Shown: piece by piece, positions 37,658 through 45,784 of the stretch
Position numbering within the stretch: the first letter of the stretch is position 1
Layout of the letters: every line of letters starts with the position of its first letter
IMG/VR virus record: IMGVR_UViG_3300028920_000110
Location: 1 to 45,784 of that record
Source: a virus
DNA: 45,784 nt
Direction: 5' to 3' (one strand)
Notes under the pieces: generated by a model
Told to the model about the DNA's origin: nothing
The model's input: only the letters and a program-made list of their open reading frames with translations
The model's database searches: none
Made by a program: the position numbers and the translations under genes

Positions 37658-38514
37658 TGCCCCAATTTACATCTAATAGTTTTTTGAATCCTACCATGAA
37701 TACCTTTACTCGTGGTAGTGAAACGTCTAACTGGAACGCAAACCAGATGCCAGAAAATGCGCAATGGAATCAGTTCTTTAATCCTAACAGGGCTGGATCT
37801 ACTGGGTATTTTAATCCGTATACAAGCGAGATGGTTTATAATCCAGTTGATCCTGGTGTTGGCATTAAGCATGGTAACATCAAGGGGGCTGCCGGTTCTA
37901 ACATGCTGTCTTGGACTGACCCTAAAACTGGACAGAAAATTGTTAATCCAGGCGCTTTGATGAATATGTTCGGGGGCCTTGGTGGTGCTACCGGCAACAA
38001 CTATACACCGTCAGAATTTGAAGGGCCAACCATTACCACTCCTGGTGGTTGGGGAGGCTATGACTTTAATATGCAAACGGTTGATCCTGCTGCTGCCATT
38101 GAAGCCAACAAATACAAGATGCAAGAAACTCTTGACGAGGGCTTTGCGCAGGCTGGAAACCGACTTGGCAAAAGCGGTTGGTCAATGAGCACCGGGTACA
38201 CTGGCGACCTTGGAGACACAAGTCGTAAGGCCGCTCAGGATATGAACGAGATCATTGCTCGTTATACCTATGATGCATCTAAATTCAACCGCGAACAGGA
38301 ACTTGCTCAGCAGTTGGCTGAACAGCAGGCATCACTTGCTTCTTGGCAGGCTGAAGGCGGGTGGGATCTCACTGGGCAGATGGGTAATGCTGCTAATGCA
38401 CTTGCTGCATGGCAGGCGCTTGAGAGGAACAGGCTGGCTGACGCAAACTTTGATGCTACCATGAGTCAAGATCAACAGAATATGATCATGTCTATGATTG
38501 GGGGGCTGATCTAA
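37657..38514 (+). CDS. Virion-internal or ejection protein candidate, 285 aa
   Basis: Asn/Gly/Pro-rich N-terminal half (residues 1-130) and a long Ala/Gln-rich helical C-terminal half (AAAIEANKYKMQETLDEGFA; EQELAQQLAEQQASLASWQAE). This pattern is seen in podovirus internal core proteins that form the ejectosome. Function is inferred from composition and order. Confidence 0.58.
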   Translation: MPQFTSNSFLNPTMNTFTRGSETSNWNANQMPENAQWNQFFNPNRAGSTGYFNPYTSEMVYNPVDPGVGIKHGNIKGAAGSNMLSWTDPKTGQKIVNPGALMNMFGGLGGATGNNYTPSEFEGPTITTPGGWGGYDFNMQTVDPAAAIEANKYKMQETLDEGFAQAGNRLGKSGWSMSTGYTGDLGDTSRKAAQDMNEIIARYTYDASKFNREQELAQQLAEQQASLASWQAEGGWDLTGQMGNAANALAAWQALERNRLADANFDATMSQDQQNMIMSMIGGLI

Positions 38515-39716
38515 TGCCAGGAAAAGAAAACCTTGTTAAGTATCTATTCCCCTGGCTTAAGCCAGAAGATCATCCATCTGTAGACCCAACTGAAGAGCTA
38601 ATTGTCAAGGCTCTTGTTGAAGCTTCTGGGAATGAAGAACAATCACTTTCAGCATGGTTGAGGGATAAGATTGGCAAATCTGCCAGGCAGACCTTTGATC
38701 GCCTGAAACCATACGATAACGAAAAAGCAGTAACCATTTTTCCTGGGCTTGGTGAAGGCGGAAAAGAGCCGGTATGGGAGTCTGGCGGTGCTGCTGCCAG
38801 GGCTACTGCCCAACCCAAGCGAGACTTTGCGGATAAGATCGTTGATGCACTCACGTCCCAAGATGAGACCGATACTGATACTGTAGAGCAGGAAAGCGGG
38901 TGGAGTGACTGGGTTGAGCCCGAGGCTCCAGAAGCGCAGATTATTCAATCCATTCTTGATGCAAACCAGGGTGACTTCAGCGCTGGATTCGGTGAGGACT
39001 GGGAGGGTGGCACTGGTGGTTCGTTCTCTCAGATGGAAGAGACTGATGAGATCATTGCTCGTAGAGAGGAGATGCTTGATTGGCTTGCGATGCAGCCTGG
39101 TCGTGATGCGGCGTCTATTCTCAGTGATCCTGCAATGGCTAGGCACTATGCTAATCCAGCCGCTGTTGCACAGGTTCTTACAAAGCAAGCTGAAAGCAAT
39201 ATGATAGAGCGCCATCGTGATAACGCTATCAAAATGATGGAAGCTGCTGTTGGGCAGAACGGTAAGATGACCCCTACTTCTGCTGCTATGATTGCACAAT
39301 CTACTGGTGTTGAAGTTCCAAAAGGGATGATTGGATTTGATTGGCCCGACGTTGAGGATCATATTGCGCAGACTTCAAATGAACTACAAAACGATATAAT
39401 GAGAACGTTTATTGTTCCTAATATACTTAATCCAGGAGCCAAGGGGATTCCAAAGGACGTACAACTTGCGAGGCGCAAAGGACTCAGGAAAGCCAATGAG
39501 GTTATAGAGAAGTACCGATCCATTGCAGCTACTCGTGGGATGGACCCGACCGATATCATTACAAGAATGAACAGTGAACTAGCAGCCATTTCCGCTGAAT
39601 CAAACCTTGAACTTAGTATTATGAATCCTCAAGAACCTGCATGGCCTGGGCTTAACCCAATGGTCAACAAGGCTGCTGATAGAGACGAACTAGTGTTTGA
39701 AAAAATTGGAAGCTAA
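38514..39716 (+). CDS. Virion-internal or ejection protein candidate, 400 aa
   Basis: A largely helical, acidic protein with long charged segments (MIERHRDNAIKMMEAAVGQN) and no clear catalytic motif. It lies between the Ala/Gln-rich protein and the 1127-residue internal protein, with TAATG overlaps. The three together resemble the gp14-gp15-gp16 order of T7-like internal proteins in arrangement only, not in recognisable sequence. Confidence 0.58.
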   Translation: MPGKENLVKYLFPWLKPEDHPSVDPTEELIVKALVEASGNEEQSLSAWLRDKIGKSARQTFDRLKPYDNEKAVTIFPGLGEGGKEPVWESGGAAARATAQPKRDFADKIVDALTSQDETDTDTVEQESGWSDWVEPEAPEAQIIQSILDANQGDFSAGFGEDWEGGTGGSFSQMEETDEIIARREEMLDWLAMQPGRDAASILSDPAMARHYANPAAVAQVLTKQAESNMIERHRDNAIKMMEAAVGQNGKMTPTSAAMIAQSTGVEVPKGMIGFDWPDVEDHIAQTSNELQNDIMRTFIVPNILNPGAKGIPKDVQLARRKGLRKANEVIEKYRSIAATRGMDPTDIITRMNSELAAISAESNLELSIMNPQEPAWPGLNPMVNKAADRDELVFEKIGS

Positions 39717-42700
39717 TGCCTATTAAAGTTACTAACCGTCGTACTGGTAAAGAGTATTTCTTCCCTGACTATATGTCAGAGGAGGAGATTAGACAACGGA
39801 TGGTATCTGCTAGTGACGAAGAATTGGTGACAACCGATCTGCTTTCTGCCGCTCAGCGTGGGTTTGCCAAGCACATCCCTGATATTGTGGACCTTGGTGC
39901 CGGCGCTGTCGGTCTAGCAAATGATGCCATCGACCTTGTCACCGGTGAGGTAAAAGAAACTCCAATTGAAGATGACATCCGTGAGTTTGGCGACAAGCTA
40001 AGGGGTAAGCTTGCTGGTGAGTCCATGATGGAGCACTCGGACACGTTTGCTGAAAAGACTGTTGAGGCTGCTGCTGGACTGCCAGGCGTATTGCTCTCAT
40101 TCTTGCCTACAACCGTTGGTACTGGTGGCCTTGGTACAGTGGGTAAGGCTGCTGTCTCAATGGGCATACACGGCGGTCTGATGAGTTCTGGAGAGGGTTT
40201 AACCCAGACAGCTATGGGCGCTGCTCGTGGTGCTGCTGAGGGCGCGGCGTTTGGGCAGATGACAAAGTTTGCTGGTGGCATCCCTAGCATCTTTGCTCGG
40301 CGTGTTGCTCACGGTGCAGGCTCAGCCGGTCTTGTTACTGGTATTGGCACATTAGCTGGTGCTGACTTTGAGGATGCTGCTGCACAGGGGCTTGCTCTCG
40401 GTGCTATGGGCTTTATGAACCCAGGCAAAAGCAATCAAGAGAAGGCATACATGAGGGCGCGCAAGGAAGTACAAGAGCGCGCGCTTAAGCTAATGGACAA
40501 GGACAAGGATCTTACCTCAGAGAGCGCCATGCTTAAAGCTGCTGAGATGATGAAGCTTGAACAAAAGGAAGCCAGGACTTCCGAAATTGAAGCTGACCCA
40601 ACCAAAGCCCTTAAGCTTAAGCCTGAAGATCCATCGCTCCTCACTGAAGATCCAAGCTTTACTCAGGTAAAGGGCAAGGTTCCACCGCTTAGTGATCGCA
40701 TGGTAGACCAGGAGTTGCAGGCATCTACCCACCGGGTTAGAACTAAGCAGTACAAAGAAGCATTTGATGCTATCTCTGATGAATCATTTGATAGAATCAA
40801 ACACACCTTTCATCCTGTTGAGATTGATAAGGTCCTCCATGAGATCAACAATATGTCACCGGCACAGAAGCGCGCCATTGCTGAGGCTCATGGCAAAGAA
40901 TACCTAACCGCTAACGAGTTGGTTAAGGCCCACATTATCCTCAAACAGTATGCACATGAGCAAGCACATTGGTATCGCACAATTCGTGAAGAGTACAACG
41001 CTGCTGACATGGCTAACAATAGGCCAAAGGCTAAAGAGCTTGACGCTAAAATGCGTGAGGCTGAGAACGACTTTGTAGACACAATGGCTACATATGTTGG
41101 TCTTGGTAAGGAGTGGAGTAAGGTCGGGCAGGCTCGTAAGGTTGTCTATGGTGACGCACCGGTAGGCGAGAAGGCATTACAGAAGGTGCTGTCAGGGAAG
41201 GATGTTAACCCCGTTCCGCGTGAGATTATCCAGAAGATCATGCAAAACCCCGAAGATTATAGGGCTGCACATCAGGCTATTCGTGCTGCTAGTAACCCTA
41301 GCACTCAGGCGTATGTATATGAGGCATGGATCAATGGCCTACTCTCTGGTCCCCCAACTCACTTTGTTAATGCTGCTTCAAACCTTGCAGTTCAGATTGC
41401 TGACACCCTCGTAGAACGTCCGGCCAGAATCGGGTTCGATACCGCTCGTCATCTTGCAGGGGGTAAGAAGGTTGCTCGTGAACGCTACGCTGCGGAGATG
41501 GTTGGCGACATGGTTGGCTGGTGGCAGGGTGCCAAGATTGGTGTCAAAGATTTTATTGAAGCCATGAGGGATGAGACTTATAAGCAAGAGATTTCTTCCA
41601 AGCTTGATAACCCGTACTATATTATTGGTACAGGGCGTGAGTCTAGTACCGCTGCGAGGGTTGGTGGTAAGATTACTCGTATGCCATCTAGAATTCTCCG
41701 TGCGTCTGACCTCCTGTTTAAGGCTATTGGCGCTCAGCGTGAGGGTTGGGCAACTGCCTATCGCCTTGGTAGAAAGAAGGGGTTGTCTGGTGACAAGTTA
41801 GGTGAGTTTGCTGTTGAGACCATGAAAAACCCTGACAAGGTTATGCTTGAACAGATGCATAAGGGTGGCACAATGGTTCCTAAGAAGCTCTCTGATACAA
41901 TGAGAGAGTACGGCGAGCTAATGACCTTCACCAACAAGCCCAATGATATTACCAAGTGGGTGATGCAGTCTCGTGAAAAGTGGTCGCCTGTTAAGTGGGT
42001 CATCCCGTTTGTTAGAACCCCTGCTAACATTATCAGGTATGCCTCAAAGAGAACTCCGCTCGGCCTTAACAACGCAATGAAAAAGTATTCTCAGTACAGG
42101 CGCGGTGAGATTGACGCTGGTGTTCTAGCTGATGAGGCTGCTGGTACTTTGGTTGGTACTGTTCTTACCGGCATGATCCTTGCTGCTGCTGAGGGTGACA
42201 TCATTACTGGTGGTGGCCCGACTGACTGGGTAGAACAACAGAATAAGAGGCAGACAGGATGGCAACCCTACTCAATTAAGATGCCTAACGGTGAGTATTA
42301 CTCATACTCTCGCATTGAACCAATGTCAACCATTCTTGGCATGGCCGCTGATGCCAGAGAGTTGAGAGAGGTTGAAAGCGACGAATGGGCTAACAAGATG
42401 ATTGCTGCGGTGAAAGAGAACCTCACCAACAAAACGTTCCTGACTGGGATCGAGGCCCTGTTCTCCGCTGTCAACAACCCGGATATGTTTGCTGCGGCAT
42501 ACATGAAGACCATGATGGGGTCTATGGTTCCCAATGTTGTTAACCAGGTTACCAATGTAATTGATCCCTATTCCCGTGAGACTCAGGCCATGGAACTGCT
42601 GCATGGTATCCCAGAGGCTGCGGCAAAGAGAATGCCACTCCTCTCGGAACAATTACCGCAACGGTATGCTGCAACAGGAGCCCCCATAGAGAAGCCAGAT

Positions 42701-43099
42701 CGCTTTCTAAGCGGCGTTATCGGTGACATAGCCAGGGGTATTAGCCCTATTGCTAAAAGCAAACCAAAGGGCGCTGAGGCCGCTCTAGAGTATGAATTCG
42801 ATGAACTCAGTGACTTCGAGGGTGTACCGCCATCAATGCCTAAGCGAACCATCAGGCTTGACTGGGGATTTGGCAGGAGAGAGAACGTTAAGTTAACTGA
42901 CGAAGAGTATCAGGTGTATGTTGCCTTTAGACAACAGGCTACTAATGTGGCTAGACAGCTAGTCGCATCACAGGGATGGCGGGATAGGCCAGACTGGATG
43001 CGAGCACAGATACTTAGCTCACTGTACAGAAAGTACAACTCAGCCGCCAGACAAAGGGTTAACTACAGCGTTAGACAACGTAAGTTTGCAGAAATGTAG
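39716..43099 (+). CDS. Large internal virion (DNA ejection) protein, 1127 aa
   Basis: The N-terminus (MPIKVTNRRTGKEYFFPDYM, then SEEEIRQRM) resembles the short N-terminal module common on large phage internal proteins. Residues about 115-245 hold several Gly/Ala hydrophobic stretches that could insert in membranes (LPGVLLSFLPTTVGTGGLG; AGLVTGIGTLAGADF). The middle is helical. The segment INGLLSGPPTHFVNAASN (about 541-558) matches a motif of large polyvalent and core proteins. A further hydrophobic stretch AGTLVGTVLTGMILAAAE lies at about 810-830. Such proteins leave the virion and help DNA cross the envelope. No lytic transglycosylase motif was seen. Confidence 0.7.
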   Translation: MPIKVTNRRTGKEYFFPDYMSEEEIRQRMVSASDEELVTTDLLSAAQRGFAKHIPDIVDLGAGAVGLANDAIDLVTGEVKETPIEDDIREFGDKLRGKLAGESMMEHSDTFAEKTVEAAAGLPGVLLSFLPTTVGTGGLGTVGKAAVSMGIHGGLMSSGEGLTQTAMGAARGAAEGAAFGQMTKFAGGIPSIFARRVAHGAGSAGLVTGIGTLAGADFEDAAAQGLALGAMGFMNPGKSNQEKAYMRARKEVQERALKLMDKDKDLTSESAMLKAAEMMKLEQKEARTSEIEADPTKALKLKPEDPSLLTEDPSFTQVKGKVPPLSDRMVDQELQASTHRVRTKQYKEAFDAISDESFDRIKHTFHPVEIDKVLHEINNMSPAQKRAIAEAHGKEYLTANELVKAHIILKQYAHEQAHWYRTIREEYNAADMANNRPKAKELDAKMREAENDFVDTMATYVGLGKEWSKVGQARKVVYGDAPVGEKALQKVLSGKDVNPVPREIIQKIMQNPEDYRAAHQAIRAASNPSTQAYVYEAWINGLLSGPPTHFVNAASNLAVQIADTLVERPARIGFDTARHLAGGKKVARERYAAEMVGDMVGWWQGAKIGVKDFIEAMRDETYKQEISSKLDNPYYIIGTGRESSTAARVGGKITRMPSRILRASDLLFKAIGAQREGWATAYRLGRKKGLSGDKLGEFAVETMKNPDKVMLEQMHKGGTMVPKKLSDTMREYGELMTFTNKPNDITKWVMQSREKWSPVKWVIPFVRTPANIIRYASKRTPLGLNNAMKKYSQYRRGEIDAGVLADEAAGTLVGTVLTGMILAAAEGDIITGGGPTDWVEQQNKRQTGWQPYSIKMPNGEYYSYSRIEPMSTILGMAADARELREVESDEWANKMIAAVKENLTNKTFLTGIEALFSAVNNPDMFAAAYMKTMMGSMVPNVVNQVTNVIDPYSRETQAMELLHGIPEAAAKRMPLLSEQLPQRYAATGAPIEKPDRFLSGVIGDIARGISPIAKSKPKGAEAALEYEFDELSDFEGVPPSMPKRTIRLDWGFGRRENVKLTDEEYQVYVAFRQQATNVARQLVASQGWRDRPDWMRAQILSSLYRKYNSAARQRVNYSVRQRKFAEM

Positions 43100-43129
43100 T
43101 TGCTTCCCTGTCTCAATATCGTATAGAAT
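43100..43129 (+). promoter_or_regulatory. Possible promoter before the endolysin gene
   Basis: TTGCTT (43100-43105), 18 bases, TAGAAT (43124-43129), in the 50-base gap before the endolysin. This would allow lysis expression separate from the long upstream message. The hexamers are moderate matches only. Confidence 0.35.
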
Positions 43130-43149
43130 AGATACTGAAAGGGGGAGCT

Positions 43150-43608
43150 ATGAGTAACATTCTCGTTCCAGAGAAGATCATTATACATTGCTCGGCCACT
43201 ACAGATACAGACGATAGAAACTGGGATGCCATCCGTAGGTATCATAAAGAAACCCTTGGCTGGAATGACATCGGATATCATTTCGGCATTGAAAAGGTTG
43301 GCGAATCATACCGGGTTCTTTATGGCAGGCGTCCTTATATCAAGGGCGCTCACTGTCGAGCCAATGGTAGGAATCACGACTCACTTGGTGTTTGTTTTGT
43401 AGGCAACTTTGATGAAGAGCCACCCAATGAACATCAATGGGATCTTGGTGTTCGACTTGTTGGTTCCCTCTGTATTGCACACCAGATTAGTCCTACTTAT
43501 ATTTATCCACATAATAAATTTGAAGAGTATAAAACCTGTCCTGGAAAGAAGTTTGATATGTCTTCATTCGTATGTTACGTTGCTAGGCATATGTCGCGTT
43601 CATATTAA
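43150..43608 (+). CDS. Endolysin: T7-lysozyme-type N-acetylmuramoyl-L-alanine amidase
   Basis: 152 residues, a whole-protein match in layout to T7 lysozyme (Amidase_2), which cuts the amide between muramic acid and the stem peptide. Zinc ligands read H13 (IIIHCSATT), H121 (YPHNKF) and C130 (KTCPGKKF). Catalytic Y43 (IGYHFGI) and K128 are in place, and the spacing is almost residue-for-residue that of T7. There is no signal peptide, so export depends on the holin 15 kb upstream. T7 lysozyme also inhibits its phage RNA polymerase, but no such polymerase is encoded here. Confidence 0.92.
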   Translation: MSNILVPEKIIIHCSATTDTDDRNWDAIRRYHKETLGWNDIGYHFGIEKVGESYRVLYGRRPYIKGAHCRANGRNHDSLGVCFVGNFDEEPPNEHQWDLGVRLVGSLCIAHQISPTYIYPHNKFEEYKTCPGKKFDMSSFVCYVARHMSRSY

Positions 43609-43617
43609 GGAGCCCTA

Positions 43618-44328
43618 ATGGATTGGATGACAGATGAAATTATCAATAAAGCTAAAAGTGTTTTGGATACGAACCCAGTTAATCTCCGTAAAGCGATTGC
43701 TGGAAGCCTTGGCATCACTGAATATAAGGCTAGAGAAATTATCAGAAAGATTGAAGATAAGACTCCTGATATCTCTTGTCCGACTTTCGGAGTATTCGAC
43801 CTCGAAACGACAGCGCTAGAGGCACACTTCGGTAGACTGTTGTGCTGTAGCGTACTGAGCGTCCCCTCAATGGAGGTAAAAACATTTAGGTGGGATGACT
43901 ACAGTAATAGGATCTCTGACGATAGAGCGCTTGCTGTTGCTATTAGAGACCACCTTGAAGCACACAACATTACCGTTGGTTGGTACACCAAGGGGTTTGA
44001 TATTGGATTCCTACGCGGTAGGTTAGCGTACTGGGGTGAGAGACTGCTTAAGTCTCAGCTTCACTTCGATCCTATGTGGGGATACCGTGGATGGCGAGGA
44101 GTTAAGATTGGTTCGTCGAGCATGAAGAACGTTGCCGAGTTCCTGCACCTTGATGAACAGAAGTACAACGTACCTAAAGAGGTTTGGGTTAACGCCGGCA
44201 CTGGAGACATTGAAGCACTTGAAACTATTATCGAGCGGTGTGAGTCTGACGTTAGGGTTACTTGGGAGATTGCACAGCATTGTCTTGATAACAATCTGCT
44301 GAAGAACCCCTTCCAGATGTATCCGTAA
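43618..44328 (+). CDS. DEDD-family 3'-5' exonuclease-like protein with altered third motif
   Basis: 236 residues. An N-terminal helical domain (about 1-45, NPVNLRKAIAGSLGITEYKA) looks like a helix-turn-helix. An RNase-H-like exonuclease fold follows: FDLETT (D61, E63), GWYTKGFDIGFLRGR (D128) and RCESDVRVTWEI (D211). These are the four acidic metal ligands. The Tyr or His normally four or five residues before the last Asp is replaced by R207/E206, so the activity may be reduced or use a different general base. It could process DNA or RNA ends late in infection. Family resemblance is to the YprB/DnaQ-type exonucleases. Confidence 0.72.
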   Translation: MDWMTDEIINKAKSVLDTNPVNLRKAIAGSLGITEYKAREIIRKIEDKTPDISCPTFGVFDLETTALEAHFGRLLCCSVLSVPSMEVKTFRWDDYSNRISDDRALAVAIRDHLEAHNITVGWYTKGFDIGFLRGRLAYWGERLLKSQLHFDPMWGYRGWRGVKIGSSSMKNVAEFLHLDEQKYNVPKEVWVNAGTGDIEALETIIERCESDVRVTWEIAQHCLDNNLLKNPFQMYP

Positions 44329-44348
44329 GGGCGGGAGGAACATTGATT

Positions 44349-44543
44349 ATGACTAGAGAAATTGCCTGGGATATTGGAGTGGAACTGCAAGAGGTTACAG
44401 GCGTATGGTATGTCACCTTGAATGGTGTCAAACTTGGCGAGCCATTTGGCAGGAAAGAAGATTGCATCAAGACCGCTTCTTGGGTTGCCAACGGTGCCGG
44501 ATCATTTGCTGATGCAATCAATACGGAGATGGAGAAAGAATAA
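44349..44543 (+). CDS. Hypothetical protein, 64 aa
   Basis: Starts MTREIAWDIGVELQEVTG ten bases after GGAGG; a TTG at 44343, four bases after the same site, is possible. A small alpha/beta domain (VWYVTLNGVKLGEPFGR) with a helical end. Stop overlaps the next start (TAATG). Function unknown. Confidence 0.58.
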   Translation: MTREIAWDIGVELQEVTGVWYVTLNGVKLGEPFGRKEDCIKTASWVANGAGSFADAINTEMEKE

Positions 44544-44767
44544 TGTGGCTTGGTCCATCAAAGAAATGCTCTTACTGTGGTAAGAAGTTTGTCCAGACCA
44601 CTGATGGTAGGGGTAGAGCTACTTGTGACTGTGGTGGGAGATGTCTTTGTTGGGGTAAGATTACATGGCATGAACCCGGAGACTGGGAGAAAGACCCCTT
44701 AGTCTCCGGGTGGTTCTGTGATAAGTGTGGACCCTTTGTTCTTCACAAAGAGTTAAAGGATGGGTAG
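44543..44767 (+). CDS. Zinc-ribbon protein, last gene of the rightward unit, 74 aa
   Basis: Cysteine pairs CSYC, CDC, CLC and CDKC in 74 residues indicate one or two zinc ribbons. It is the last plus-strand gene and overlaps the convergent gene by 15 bases. A strong inverted repeat lies within its codons (44674-44711). Function unknown. Confidence 0.65.
   Translation: MWLGPSKKCSYCGKKFVQTTDGRGRATCDCGGRCLCWGKITWHEPGDWEKDPLVSGWFCDKCGPFVLHKELKDG
44674..44711. terminator. Perfect 11-base inverted repeat at the convergence of the two units
   Basis: ACCCGGAGACT (44674-44684) is exactly complementary to AGTCTCCGGGT (44701-44711) around 16 bases. A second small stem (CTTTGT/ACAAAG, 44734-44750) follows. 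No T run is present. The location 50-90 bases before the convergent stops fits a bidirectional terminator, but the sequence is also coding. Confidence 0.45.
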
Positions 44768-45037
44768 ATCCTGGGCGGGGATGCAGTACGTACAACTCTC
44801 ATCATCCTCGTCATCGCCTGCAACCTTATAAGGAATCCCATTGGTATCGAAGTCGTCATCAGTATCCTCATCGAACTGCCAACCAAGACGATCCTTCAGT
44901 TCATCCTCAAAGATTGCATGAGCGCCATACAAGGATACTCCAGATGACAGTGCTTCAGTATACGCAAACCTGGCTGCTTCAATTGCTTTCTCAACTTCCT
45001 CCTCAGTAACCACAACGACCTTATTCATTTTTGACAT
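44753..45037 (-). CDS. Hypothetical acidic protein, 94 aa
   Basis: Starts MSKMNKVVVVTEEEVEKAIEAA at 45037 with GGAGG upstream. Helical N-terminal half, acidic C-terminal half (FDEDTDDDFD, then GDDEDDESC). It is the last gene of the leftward unit and meets the rightward unit with a 15-base overlap. Such acidic small proteins may mimic DNA, but there is no direct evidence. Confidence 0.6.
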   Translation of the reverse strand: MSKMNKVVVVTEEEVEKAIEAARFAYTEALSSGVSLYGAHAIFEDELKDRLGWQFDEDTDDDFDTNGIPYKVAGDDEDDESCTYCIPAQDLPIL

Positions 45038-45305
45038 TAACACCCTCCTCCCAATCATAAATTATATCTGCAAGTTTTTCGTTCTCTTCTTCTAGCTCAG
45101 CAATTCTCTCCTGCATTCCTATTACTTGATTATCCCAACGATACAGGTTATCGTGGATAGTCCACATTAGATTCTCTTCTTTCTTCTTATGCTCTTTCAT
45201 GAGTTCATAAATTGCATCTATTGCGGCATGTATAAATGGAATCGCATCATGACCAGATTCAGTTTTAGCTAATGCGGAACGAAGAATTACGATTGGATGA
45301 TTCAT
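45021..45305 (-). CDS. Hypothetical coiled-coil protein, 94 aa
   Basis: The start at 45305 (MNHPIVILRSALAK) has a GGGAGGAG directly upstream and overlaps the upstream stop (TAATG). Residues 45-80 are heptad-patterned (QERIAELEEENEKLADII). A dimer is likely. Function unknown. Confidence 0.62.
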   Translation of the reverse strand: MNHPIVILRSALAKTESGHDAIPFIHAAIDAIYELMKEHKKKEENLMWTIHDNLYRWDNQVIGMQERIAELEEENEKLADIIYDWEEGVNVKNE

Positions 45306-45778
45306 TACTCCTCCCACCTGATACCACGATCTTCCATCTCCTCGTCGATACATTTAAGCACCCAGTCGAGGGTGTTGTATGCAACTTCACCGTTATGGTC
45401 ATCGCACCCATACTCCATCTCGTTGGGGATGACGTTATGCACAAGCTCCCACAGCACCGAGTGCATCGCCTCGGCCCGGAGACACAGGCGGAGCCTCCGC
45501 ATCGAATCGGGATCATTCGCATAGAAGTGGATCGTTACGAAGGGCGGCTCCGGGGCGATGGCTTCGATGTCTACTTGGCGCAGATTTTCCAACCGCAAGT
45601 GGGTACTTTCGTCCAGATTATCCACTGTACTCCGTTTCTCGTCGATTGTCTGCGAGACAATCTGCTCCGAATCCTCGGTTGGTTGGTCGTAATGACCGAG
45701 GTGATCGTGTTCCCTCGGGTTCGACAACAGATCGTTGTCATTTGACGTGGTTTTGTTGTCGCTCATCGTCGTTACCAT
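45305..45778 (-). CDS. Hypothetical protein, 157 aa
   Basis: Disordered, acidic N-terminus (about 1-60), then a folded part with FVTIHFYANDPDSMRRLRL and MHSVLWELVHNV, ending in an acidic helix. An ATG at 45766 is an alternative start. A plus-strand frame of similar length over the same bases lacks start signals and is rejected. With the ends joined, the start overlaps the stop of the small membrane-protein gene at 1-107. Confidence 0.6.
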   Translation of the reverse strand: MVTTMSDNKTTSNDNDLLSNPREHDHLGHYDQPTEDSEQIVSQTIDEKRSTVDNLDESTHLRLENLRQVDIEAIAPEPPFVTIHFYANDPDSMRRLRLCLRAEAMHSVLWELVHNVIPNEMEYGCDDHNGEVAYNTLDWVLKCIDEEMEDRGIRWEE

Positions 45779-45784
45779 CTTTTC

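Noticed and set aside
43150-43608. T7-like phage with its own RNA polymerase
   Set aside because: The endolysin is T7-type, but no single-subunit RNA polymerase gene or repeated T7-like promoter was found.
45272-45745. 157-codon plus-strand frame
   Set aside because: Mirrors the minus-strand gene of equal length, which has coupled start and stop overlaps; the plus frame has none.

Overview
The window reads as the essentially complete genome (45.8 kb) of a tailed dsDNA phage, most likely a temperate podovirus. The evidence is a terminase, portal, scaffold and HK97-type capsid series, no tape measure or tail-tube genes, a nozzle-like tail protein, several large virion-internal proteins, a T7-lysozyme-type endolysin and a tyrosine integrase. 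Nearly every gene starts with a good Shine-Dalgarno sequence and overlaps its neighbour by a few bases. The host cannot be named. Sigma70-like promoters and the T7-type amidase suggest a Gram-negative bacterium, which is an inference. Joining the two ends of the window completes an otherwise truncated small gene, so the map is probably circular (or circularly permuted) and this is one full turn.

There are two opposing transcription units. The leftward unit runs from about 12.4 kb down to base 1 and, if the ends join, continues from 45.78 to 44.75 kb. It holds small unknown genes, then an amidoligase, a class-II glutamine amidotransferase and a zinc-ribbon protein of unknown function. After these come a RecE-like exonuclease with a single-strand annealing protein, a DnaB helicase, a DUF3310 protein, a Holliday-junction-resolvase-like nuclease, the integrase and a secreted glycosidase-like protein. 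No DNA polymerase, primase, RNA polymerase or CI-like repressor was recognised.

The rightward unit (13.9-44.8 kb) starts with small genes, including a GroES-like co-chaperonin. It continues through terminase small and large subunits, portal, scaffold, decoration, major capsid, a strong terminator, head or fibre proteins, a holin cluster, a tail fibre, a head-tail adaptor, a 1678-residue nozzle-like tail protein and five virion-internal or ejection candidates. It ends with the endolysin, a DEDD-family exonuclease and two small proteins. The two units converge with a 15-base gene overlap at 44.76 kb.

The units diverge from one 1.55 kb gene-free region (12,376-13,930). It is packed with repeats: four 13-base iterons (one abutting an extended -10 element), a 14-base palindrome, tandem 22-mers, a GGAAT/ATTCC operator cluster, a C-rich stretch, and a 57-base tandem repeat in which each unit carries a sigma70-like promoter. 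It is the likely control switch and possibly the replication origin.

The most interesting part is the amidoligase/amidotransferase/zinc-ribbon cluster at 7.9-11.1 kb, which looks like an ATP-dependent amide-forming modification system of unknown target. Several genes of 39-58 codons that are easily missed are also listed.
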